Assembly: GCA_902826305.1 (NCBI GenBank)
Contig: CADEEH010000043.1
Span: 1 to 33,495, forward strand
DNA length: 33,495 bases
Direction of reading: 5' to 3'
From: an uncultured Burkholderiales bacterium
GTDB taxonomy: Bacteria > Pseudomonadota > Gammaproteobacteria > Burkholderiales > Burkholderiaceae_E
Position numbers and translations under genes: made by a program. This document shows, piece after piece, positions 25,863 through 32,560 of the stretch (position 1 is the stretch's first letter; each line of letters begins with the position of its first letter). The notes beneath the pieces are model-generated. The model was not told the DNA's origin, ran no database searches, and was given only the letters and a program-made list of their open reading frames with translations.

Positions 25863-26580
25863 CGGGTTCTTCGAACGCCTGATCGAGACCACCCCGCGCA
25901 CGACGGTGACCACCGTGCTGGTCGCGCTCAACGTGCTGGTCTGGATCGCCAACGTGGCCACCGGACTCGATCCGATGAGCCCGGACGCGCGCCTTTTGGC
26001 CGCCTGGGGCGGCAACTACCTGCCGCTGACGATCGAGCAGCCCTGGCGCCTGATGACCGCGGCCTTCCTGCATGGCGGGCTGGTGCACCTCGGCTTCAAC
26101 ATGTGGGCGCTGCTGGACACCGGCCGCATCGCCGAGCGCTTCTACGGCCACGCACAGTTCCTGCTGATCTACCTGGGCAGCGCACTCTTCGGATCGCTGG
26201 CCAGCCTGTTCTTCTCGGCCAGCAAGGTGGTCTCGGTGGGTGCGTCGGGGGCGATCTTCGGGGTCGTCGGTGCGCTGCTGGCGGCGCTGTTCCACAAACA
26301 TCACCAGTTGCCCGCCGCGCTGGTGACCTCGATGCGGTCGTCGATGCTGATGTTCGCCGGCTACTCGCTGTTCATGGGATTCGTGTCGAGCCACATCGAC
26401 AACGCCGCACACATCGGCGGCATGGCCGCCGGCGCGGTCCTCGGCCTGATCCTGGCCGAAGTCTTCGACTGGGAGGAGTATCGACGCCAGGCGTCCCGGC
26501 GGCTGGTGATCGCCGCGGTTGTTGTCCTCGCCGGGGCCTGGGCCGTCTGGCAGTTGCTTCCCGCCCGCGGCCCGTTCTGA
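25852..26580 (+). CDS. rhomboid-family intramembrane serine protease
   Basis: A 242-residue membrane protein with six core helices plus a seventh at the C-terminus. Rhomboid hallmarks are present: [23 protein letters not shown] (His74, His79, Asn83 of the oxyanion region), the serine in GASGAIFG (Ser132) and the dyad histidine in [10 protein letters not shown] (His187). It should therefore be an active protease cleaving membrane-anchored substrates. The ATG at 25852 overlaps ruvB; another at 25837 (five residues longer) is possible, and neither has a strong ribosome site. It sits just before the sigma/membrane-protein pair, so regulated cleavage of the latter is conceivable but unproven. Confidence 0.9.
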   Translation: MASDGFFERLIETTPRTTVTTVLVALNVLVWIANVATGLDPMSPDARLLAAWGGNYLPLTIEQPWRLMTAAFLHGGLVHLGFNMWALLDTGRIAERFYGHAQFLLIYLGSALFGSLASLFFSASKVVSVGASGAIFGVVGALLAALFHKHHQLPAALVTSMRSSMLMFAGYSLFMGFVSSHIDNAAHIGGMAAGAVLGLILAEVFDWEEYRRQASRRLVIAAVVVLAGAWAVWQLLPARGPF

Positions 26581-26611
26581 TCGGCCGACCCCGGCCCGCG
26601 CGGCGCCTGCG

Positions 26612-27193
26612 ATGGACGAGGACTCCGACGAGGCGCTGATGCAGGCGTTCACACGCGGCGACATGGCCGCGTTCGACCGGCTGTACGCGCGGCACCGCGG
26701 GTGGTTGTACCGCATGATCGGGCGCGGCCTGGCTGGCCATCCGGGTGTCGACGACGTCTACCAGGAGACCTGGCTCGCGCTGATCCGCAGCGCCCCCCGT
26801 TACCAGCCCAGGGCCCGTTTCACGACCTGGCTCTACCTGCTGGCGCGCCAGCGTCTGGTCGATGCCTGGAGGGTTGCCAACCCCGCCGGCGACGATATCG
26901 CGTTCAATGCGTACGATGACGACGACCTGCCCGAAGCGCTCGTCGCCGCGTTGAGCGACCCGGAGGCCGACCCGGCGCGGCAGGTCGAGCGATCACAACT
27001 GCAGGCGATCGTCGCCGCCGCGATCCGCGAGTTGCCGCCGCCGCAACGTGAAACGTACCTGCTCGCCGAGGAGATGCAGCTGACATTGGAGGAGATCGCC
27101 ACGATCACCGCGGTGCCGCGCGAGACGGCCAAAAGCCGGCTGCGTTACGCCCGTGCGCGCCTGTTGCAGGCGCTCGGCGGGGTGCTGCGATGA
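26612..27193 (+). CDS. ECF-type RNA polymerase sigma factor
   Basis: A 193-residue sigma-70 family protein with only regions 2 and 4. Region 2 runs about 8-80 (LMQAFTRGDMAAFDRLYARHR, DDVYQETWLALIR, FTTWLYLLARQRLVDAWR). An acidic linker (AYDDDDLPEALVAALSDPEAD) precedes region 4, about 128-185 (ELPPPQRETYLLAEEMQLTL, EEIATITAVPRETAKSRLRY). There is no extra C-terminal domain. The ATG at 26612 is 31 bases after the rhomboid stop. The next gene encodes a membrane protein in the usual anti-sigma position. Which ECF group it belongs to I cannot assign by eye. Confidence 0.92.
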   Translation: MDEDSDEALMQAFTRGDMAAFDRLYARHRGWLYRMIGRGLAGHPGVDDVYQETWLALIRSAPRYQPRARFTTWLYLLARQRLVDAWRVANPAGDDIAFNAYDDDDLPEALVAALSDPEADPARQVERSQLQAIVAAAIRELPPPQRETYLLAEEMQLTLEEIATITAVPRETAKSRLRYARARLLQALGGVLR

Positions 27194-27221
27194 CTGCGCG
27201 CGCGACGCGCGGGAGCGCCGG

Positions 27222-28487
27222 ATGAGCGGACGCGACGACGCGCCGGATCGCGAGTCCCGCTCGGCCGATGCCAGCGCCCGGCTCTATCGGCAGTTGCCCG
27301 ACGAGGCGCCGCCGCCGTGGCTTGACCGGACGATCCGCGCCGAAGCCGAGAAGGCCGCCCGCGCCGCAACCGCCGTCGAACCGTCCCGGATCCCGGCGGA
27401 TCGCCCTGGCGCCACCGGTCGCCCCCTGCCTGATCGACGGACCGCCCCCGAGCGGCCCCGCCCGACGGGGGGCTCATGGAGCGGCTGGTTGCCGTGGGCC
27501 GGCTCGATCGCCGCCGGTGTGGTCGCGGTCTTCGTGCTGCTGCACGACCCGTTGTCGATCGACGACGAGCGTGTGCAGACGAAGGCGCCGACACCGAGTG
27601 CGGCCGCAGCGGCGAGCGACTCCACGACCGGCCCCAGGGAGCAGGCTTCGAACGCCGCCGCCGCCGCTGCGCCGCCGCTGGCGCAGGCGACGATTCCCGA
27701 CGGCGATGCGGCGGCGGCCCGCGAGAACGCGATCCGCGAAAGCGCCTCGAGTGTGGCGGCCACACCCACCGACAGTCGACGCGAATCACCACCCGCCGCC
27801 GGCACGCCGACGCCGGCACGGCCGGCAACACCGCTCGCGGCCCGGCCGGCACCGGTCGCACCGGCGCCCGGGTCCCGAGCCAACCCCGCGCCGGAGCCCG
27901 GGCGTCGACTCGGCCAGGCGGCAGGATCGGTCACCGATCCACGGTCCGCGCCCTCGGCACCGACGGCGCCGGCCAAGGACGAGGCGGCCAGCCCGGTGCA
28001 GCGACATCGCGATGCGCTGCAGGCGACGCCGGCGGTCCGGGACGGGGCCACCGGCGACGCCGCGCCCTCGGCGGAACACCAGGACAAGGCGGTCGAGGTT
28101 CCGATCGAGGTTCCGGTCGACGACCCGCCGGGACGTGGCACCGGATCGATCAACTCGAACCCGGGTGTGTCACCCGCCGCACCGGCGACGGCCGCAGGGG
28201 CAGCGTCCGCGAGCGTGGCACAGGCCGGTCAGCCGCCGGCGCGTGAATCGGCTGCGCCGGCCCCGGCGCCGCCTCGGGCCAAGCGTCGCGACGACGTGCC
28301 CGCCCTGCCCAACGACCCGCCGAACCCCGCCGCCTGTGAACGACGCGTCGAAGTGCTGCTGCGCGATCTGCGCCAGCACGACGCCTGGCTGGTCTACAGG
28401 CGATGCCGGCAGCTGTTCCCGGAGCACGAGTTCCCGGCGGCACTGCGCCGGGAACTGCCCAGAGGGACAACACCCGAGTTCCGCTGA
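27222..28487 (+). CDS. single-pass membrane protein, putative anti-sigma factor with long Ala/Pro-rich region
   Basis: A 421-residue protein starting 28 bases after the sigma gene with a good ribosome site (GGGAG). The cytoplasmic N-terminus has LYRQLPDEAPPPWLDRTIRAEAEK, a pattern common in proteobacterial anti-sigma proteins. One membrane helix (89-108) follows. About 260 residues of low-complexity Ala/Pro/Arg/Asp sequence come next, and then a folded C-terminal patch with two cysteines: ACERRVEVLLRDLRQHDAWL, then VYRRCRQLFPEHEFPAALRR. No HxxxCxxC zinc motif is present, so if it holds the sigma factor it is not a classic ZAS protein. Function is inferred from position and topology. Confidence 0.75.
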   Translation: MSGRDDAPDRESRSADASARLYRQLPDEAPPPWLDRTIRAEAEKAARAATAVEPSRIPADRPGATGRPLPDRRTAPERPRPTGGSWSGWLPWAGSIAAGVVAVFVLLHDPLSIDDERVQTKAPTPSAAAAASDSTTGPREQASNAAAAAAPPLAQATIPDGDAAAARENAIRESASSVAATPTDSRRESPPAAGTPTPARPATPLAARPAPVAPAPGSRANPAPEPGRRLGQAAGSVTDPRSAPSAPTAPAKDEAASPVQRHRDALQATPAVRDGATGDAAPSAEHQDKAVEVPIEVPVDDPPGRGTGSINSNPGVSPAAPATAAGAASASVAQAGQPPARESAAPAPAPPRAKRRDDVPALPNDPPNPAACERRVEVLLRDLRQHDAWLVYRRCRQLFPEHEFPAALRRELPRGTTPEFR

Positions 28488-28555
28488 CCGCCGGATCGGA
28501 CGCCCCGGCCGATCCGTGCGCCGCCCGGGGGCCTGTCACCCGCTTCGGACGACTT

Positions 28556-28586
28556 TCACCCCGTTTCTGATCGGCCGCCGTTTCAT
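28556..28586 (+). promoter_or_regulatory. candidate ECF-type promoter upstream of the DUF2330 gene
   Basis: TCACCC (28556-28561) and CGTTTC (28579-28584) are 17 bases apart, and the predicted start leaves a leader of about 25 bases before the DUF2330 ATG. CGTT-type -10 elements are common for ECF sigma factors. The imperfect direct repeat CCGTTTCTGATCGG / CCGTTTCATCGG spans the region. Assignment to the sigma factor encoded at 26612 is inference. Confidence 0.35.
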
Positions 28587-28617
28587 CGGTTGTCCTCATC
28601 AACAACGGAGTTTCCCG

Positions 28618-30033
28618 ATGGATGTCCCCTCCGGTCGCCGGCCCGGCGCCGCTGGCCTGCTCGTCCGCGCCGCCCGCGTGGTCGCTGCCGCGCTGGTCAC
28701 CTCGACCGTCCTCGCCGCCCCCGCCGCCCAGGCGTTCTGCGGTTTCTATGTCGGCAAGGCCGATGCGTCCCTGTTCAACGAAGCCTCCCAGGTGATCCTC
28801 GCGCGCGACGGCCGGCGCACGGTGATCTCGATGCTCAACGATTACAAGGGCGACCTCGGCGAGTTCGCACTCGTGGTGCCGGTGCCCACGGTGTTGTCGC
28901 GGGGCCAGATCCACGTCGGCGAGCGCCGGATCTTCGACCGCATCGATGCGTGGTCCTCGCCGCGGCTGGTCGAGTACCACGATGACGATCCGTGCCGCCG
29001 CGCGGCACTCGCCGAGCAGCGCAATGCGGCGCCGGCGGCCGATGCCGGCGCGGCGGCCGCCCGACGCGAGAAGGCCACCGGCGTGACCGTCGAGGCGAGC
29101 TACACGATCGGCGAATACGACATCGTGATCCTGTCGGCCGAACAGTCCGACGGTCTCGAGCGCTGGCTGCGCGGCAACGGCTACCGGATCCCGGCCGGTG
29201 CCTCCACCGCGCTCGGTGCCTACATTCGCCAGGGCATGAAGTTCTTCGTGGCCCGGGTCAACCTGGCCGAGCAGCGTCGCGCCGGCTACCAGACGCTGCG
29301 GCCGCTGCAGTTCGCGTTCGAGTCCGACAAATTCATGCTGCCGATGCGGCTGGGGATGATCAACGCGGCCGGTCCGCAGGACCTGATCGTCTACGTGCTG
29401 ACGCGACGCGGCCGGGTCGAGTCGTCGAACTACCGGACCGTGAAGCTGCCGGCCAACGTCGAACTGCCGGTCATCGTGCGCGACGACTTCAAGCGCTTCT
29501 ACCGCGCGCTGTTCGACCGCCAGGCCGAGCGCGAGCAGTTCAAGGCGGTGTTCACCGAGTACTTCTGGGACATGGGCTGGTGCGATCCGTGTGCCGCCGA
29601 ACCGCTGAACCCGACGGAACTGCGCCAGGCGGGTGTGTTCTGGCTCGACGAAGGCCGCGAGCCGCGCAGCGGCGACCAGGGCGCGCCGCCCGCACCCGCT
29701 CGTCGAATCATCGCGCCGGGCGGCGGCGCACAACCGGTGATGCTGACGCGGCTGCACCTGCGCTACACCGCGGCCAGCTTCCCGGAAGATCTGATGCTGC
29801 AGGAGACCGGAGACCGGGCCAACTTCCAGACCCGTTACGTGCTGCGCCACGCGTGGACCGGGTCGCAGGACACCTGCCCTGCGGCGGCCGTCTACTTCGA
29901 CCAGCTCCGGCGCCGGCAGGAGCGCGAGGCGCGGACGCTGGCCGACCTGAGCGGCTGGGACCTGGCCGGGATCCAAGGCCGGATGAACATCGGCACCGCG
30001 TCGCGCCCGTGGTGGGAGGCGCTGTGGCAGTGA
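28618..30033 (+). CDS. secreted DUF2330 protein
   Basis: A 471-residue exported protein. The signal peptide ends at AQA (residue 39), and the mature chain starts FCGFYVGKADASLFNEASQV, the usual beginning of DUF2330 proteins. Other family features are ISMLNDYKGDLGEFALVVPV, SYTIGEYDIVILSAEQ, and FWDMGWCDPCAAEPL with a CxxC pair. There are five cysteines in the mature protein, including Cys41. No C-terminal membrane anchor is seen, so it is probably periplasmic. The biochemical role of DUF2330 is unknown. GGAG lies 8 bases before the ATG. Its stop overlaps the next gene, so the two proteins are made together. Confidence 0.9.
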   Translation: MDVPSGRRPGAAGLLVRAARVVAAALVTSTVLAAPAAQAFCGFYVGKADASLFNEASQVILARDGRRTVISMLNDYKGDLGEFALVVPVPTVLSRGQIHVGERRIFDRIDAWSSPRLVEYHDDDPCRRAALAEQRNAAPAADAGAAAARREKATGVTVEASYTIGEYDIVILSAEQSDGLERWLRGNGYRIPAGASTALGAYIRQGMKFFVARVNLAEQRRAGYQTLRPLQFAFESDKFMLPMRLGMINAAGPQDLIVYVLTRRGRVESSNYRTVKLPANVELPVIVRDDFKRFYRALFDRQAEREQFKAVFTEYFWDMGWCDPCAAEPLNPTELRQAGVFWLDEGREPRSGDQGAPPAPARRIIAPGGGAQPVMLTRLHLRYTAASFPEDLMLQETGDRANFQTRYVLRHAWTGSQDTCPAAAVYFDQLRRRQEREARTLADLSGWDLAGIQGRMNIGTASRPWWEALWQ

Positions 30034-30962
30034 CCGTCGCGCCGATCACCGCGGTCCGCGCCGGGACCGGCCCGGCGCGGGACGCCCGCATCGACCAGAT
30101 CCTGTTCCTGGGCAGCTTCCTCGCGGTCGGTGTGCTGGCCCGCGACTTCGCCCTCGCCTGGCCGCAGGTGGTGCTGACCTTCGCGTCGGCGATCGCCACG
30201 CAGCACACGTGGCTCGCCTGGCTTGCGCGGACCGGCCGCGGACCGGGGCACAGGCCTCGCGAACGGGCCGCGAACCGGATCGGACACTGGCGCGCGCACC
30301 TGGCCGGCCTGTTCGGCCCGACGATGTTGAGCGCGGTGGTCAGCAGCTTCGGCATCTCGCTGCTGGTGCGCGCCGACAACCTGTGGGTCCATCCGCTGCT
30401 GGCCGCGCTCGCGATGTCGAGCAAGTTCCTGGTCCGCAGCAACGGGCGCCACCTGTTCAACCCGGCCAACCTGGCCGCGGCGCTCGCCGCATTCGTCTTG
30501 CCCGGGGCATGGGTGTCACCCGGCCAGTGGGGACAGCACCTGCTGCTCGCCGCCTGGATCGTGCTGCTCGGCACCCGGGTCACGCAGCGGGCGCGGCGAC
30601 TGGAGATCGGCTGGGTGTTCCTCGCCGCGTGGTTCACGCTGCTCGCGATCCGCGTCGGCCTGCTCGGCCAGCCGCCCGGGGTCCTCGTGCACCAGCTCCA
30701 CAACGGCGCGTTGCTGCTGTTCGCGTTCTTCATGATCTCCGACCCGATGACCACCCCGCGTGATCCGCGGACCCGGATCGTGTTCGCCTGCGTCGTCGCG
30801 CTGCTCGCGTTCACCTGGCAGTTCGGTCTCGGCCGCCCGCACGGACTGCTGGTCGCACTGCTGGTGGCCACGCCCTGGGTGCCCTGGATCGATCGTCGAC
30901 GCCCCGGACCGGTGTTCGAGTGGCGTCCCGGTCGCACGCCGGGCGTCCGAGCGGATGCTTGA
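30024..30962 (+). CDS. orphan RnfD/NqrB-like membrane protein
   Basis: A 312-residue protein with 8-9 hydrophobic helices resembling subunit D of Rnf/NqrB complexes: RSNGRHLFNPANLAAALAAF and FAFFMISDPMTTPRDPRTR (compare ATDPxTxP in RnfD). The usual SGAT-type motif for covalent FMN on threonine is not seen. No rnfA, B, C, E or G is nearby, so this is not a normal Rnf complex. GTG at 30024 and GTG at 30030 are both possible; GGGAGG at 30014-30019 serves either, and the start overlaps the DUF2330 gene end. A role in electron transfer to or from the DUF2330 protein is a guess from linkage. Confidence 0.82.
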   Translation: MAVTVAPITAVRAGTGPARDARIDQILFLGSFLAVGVLARDFALAWPQVVLTFASAIATQHTWLAWLARTGRGPGHRPRERAANRIGHWRAHLAGLFGPTMLSAVVSSFGISLLVRADNLWVHPLLAALAMSSKFLVRSNGRHLFNPANLAAALAAFVLPGAWVSPGQWGQHLLLAAWIVLLGTRVTQRARRLEIGWVFLAAWFTLLAIRVGLLGQPPGVLVHQLHNGALLLFAFFMISDPMTTPRDPRTRIVFACVVALLAFTWQFGLGRPHGLLVALLVATPWVPWIDRRRPGPVFEWRPGRTPGVRADA

Positions 30963-30974
30963 TAGAATCCCCGG

Positions 30975-31448
30975 ATGACGCTTGCGCCGGGCAACGTGCG
31001 CTTTCCGGCCCTCGCCGACCTGCCGCCGCCGGTGTTCGAGATGCGGCTGCGTGTCTACTACGAAGACACCGATGCCGGCGGCATCGTCTACTACGCGAAT
31101 TACCTGCGATATTTCGAACGCGCGCGAACCGACTGGCTGCGTGCGCTGGGCGTGGCGCATCGGGATCTGGCCGAGCGCGACGGTCTGTTGTTCGTGGTCC
31201 GCGATGTCGCCGTCGACTACCGACGGCCGGCGCGACTGGACGACGAATTGAGGGTCGACGTGAGGATGATCGAAGCCCGGCGCGCGCAGGTGCGGCTGGC
31301 CCAGGTCGCGCGGGTCGACGGGCAATCCGATTGTGCGGCGCTTGCGCTGGTGCGCATCGCGGTGATCGAACGGGCCGGCGGCCGACCGGCGGCGCTGCCG
31401 CCGTGGGTCGCACAACGGCTCACCGGCAAAGAGACGGACGACCGATGA
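30975..31448 (+). CDS. ybgC: Tol-Pal-associated acyl-CoA thioesterase YbgC
   Basis: A 157-residue hot-dog-fold thioesterase. The active-site signature is RVYYEDTDAGGIVYYANYLR followed by YFERARTDWL; the Asp in DTDAGG is catalytic. The usual histidine of E. coli YbgC (VVYHASY) is Tyr here, as in many betaproteobacteria. YbgC hydrolyses short or phospholipid-derived acyl-CoA and leads the tol-pal operon. The ATG at 30975 is 12 bases after the RnfD-like gene; the stop overlaps the tolQ ATG. Confidence 0.93.
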   Translation: MTLAPGNVRFPALADLPPPVFEMRLRVYYEDTDAGGIVYYANYLRYFERARTDWLRALGVAHRDLAERDGLLFVVRDVAVDYRRPARLDDELRVDVRMIEARRAQVRLAQVARVDGQSDCAALALVRIAVIERAGGRPAALPPWVAQRLTGKETDDR

Positions 31449-32116
31449 ACTCAGACATCTCGATCCTGTCACTGGTCACCAATGCGTCGTTGCTGGTGCA
31501 ACTGGTGATGGGGCTGCTGCTGCTCGTCTCGCTGGGGTCCTGGTCGACGATCTTCCGCAAGTGGTTCGCGATCCGCAGCGCCCGCCATGCGACCGGTCGC
31601 TTCGAGGGCGACTTCTGGCGCGATCGGGACCTCGGGCAGCTGTACCAGCAGGTTCGAGAGAGCCGCAAGGACCCCGGCGCACTCGCCCGCATCTTCGAAT
31701 CGGGAATGAGCGAGTTCCTCAAGACGCGACAGCAGAAACCCGCCGACGTCGGCGCGATGCTGGATGCGGCGCGCCGGGCGATGCGTGCCGCGTACCAGCG
31801 CGAGATGGACGAACTCGAGCGCAGCCTCGCCTTCCTCGCGTCGGCCGGTTCGGTGAGTCCCTACGTCGGACTGTTCGGGACCGTCTGGGGCATCATGAAT
31901 TCCTTCCGCGGCCTGGCCAACGTGCAGCAGGCCACGCTGGCGGCGGTTGCGCCCGGCATCGCCGAGGCGCTGGTCGCCACCGCGATCGGCCTGTTCGCCG
32001 CGATTCCCGCGGTCGTCGCCTACAACCGGTTCTCCTACGACATCGACCGGCTGTCGACACGCTTCGACAGTTTCATCGAGGAGTTCTCCAACATCCTGCA
32101 GCGGCAGGCCAAATAG
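31445..32116 (+). CDS. tolQ: Tol-Pal system proton-channel subunit TolQ
   Basis: A 223-residue inner-membrane protein of the TolQ/ExbB/MotA type. Three helices are visible: about 16-36 (LVQLVMGLLLLVSLGSWSTI), then a cytoplasmic loop, then SVSPYVGLFGTVWGIMNSF and IAEALVATAIGLFAAIPAVV. With TolR it uses the proton gradient to energise TolA during outer-membrane constriction. The ATG at 31445 overlaps the ybgC stop (ATGA). Confidence 0.96.
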   Translation: MNSDISILSLVTNASLLVQLVMGLLLLVSLGSWSTIFRKWFAIRSARHATGRFEGDFWRDRDLGQLYQQVRESRKDPGALARIFESGMSEFLKTRQQKPADVGAMLDAARRAMRAAYQREMDELERSLAFLASAGSVSPYVGLFGTVWGIMNSFRGLANVQQATLAAVAPGIAEALVATAIGLFAAIPAVVAYNRFSYDIDRLSTRFDSFIEEFSNILQRQAK

Positions 32117-32131
32117 GCGAAAGGTCCGGCG

Positions 32132-32560
32132 ATGCCCGCGGTCAGTTCCCGCTCCGGCAGGCGACGACGCCTTGTCAACGAAATCAACGTCGTGCCGTAT
32201 ATCGACGTGATGCTGGTGCTGCTGGTGATCTTCATGGTCACCGCACCGATGCAGCCGCCGGGCACGATCGACCTGCCGAAGGTCGGCAAGAGCGACACCC
32301 GGCGCGATGCGTACGTCGAGGTGCAGGTGAGACCCAACGGCGAACTGCGGATACGCGGCGTCAACAGCGGTGATCCGACTGAACGCCGGGTCACGCGGGC
32401 CGAGCTGGCGTCCGCATTGCGGCAGGTGCGCACCGACCCGAAGCTGCCGGTGGTGATCAGCGGTGACAAGAGCGTTCGCTATGAGGACGTGACCAGCGTG
32501 ATGGACGAACTGCAGCGCCAGGGCGTCGAACGAATCGGCCTGATGGTCAAGCAGAACTGA
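32132..32560 (+). CDS. tolR: Tol-Pal system subunit TolR
   Basis: A 142-residue ExbD/TolR protein with a basic N-terminus (SGRRRRLVNEINVVPYID), one membrane helix (22-40) carrying the essential proton-path aspartate Asp25 (VVPYIDVMLVLLVIFMV), and a periplasmic domain ending RIGLMVKQN. It starts 15 bases after tolQ; the last base of its stop is the first base of the tolA ATG (TGATG). Confidence 0.96.
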   Translation: MPAVSSRSGRRRRLVNEINVVPYIDVMLVLLVIFMVTAPMQPPGTIDLPKVGKSDTRRDAYVEVQVRPNGELRIRGVNSGDPTERRVTRAELASALRQVRTDPKLPVVISGDKSVRYEDVTSVMDELQRQGVERIGLMVKQN

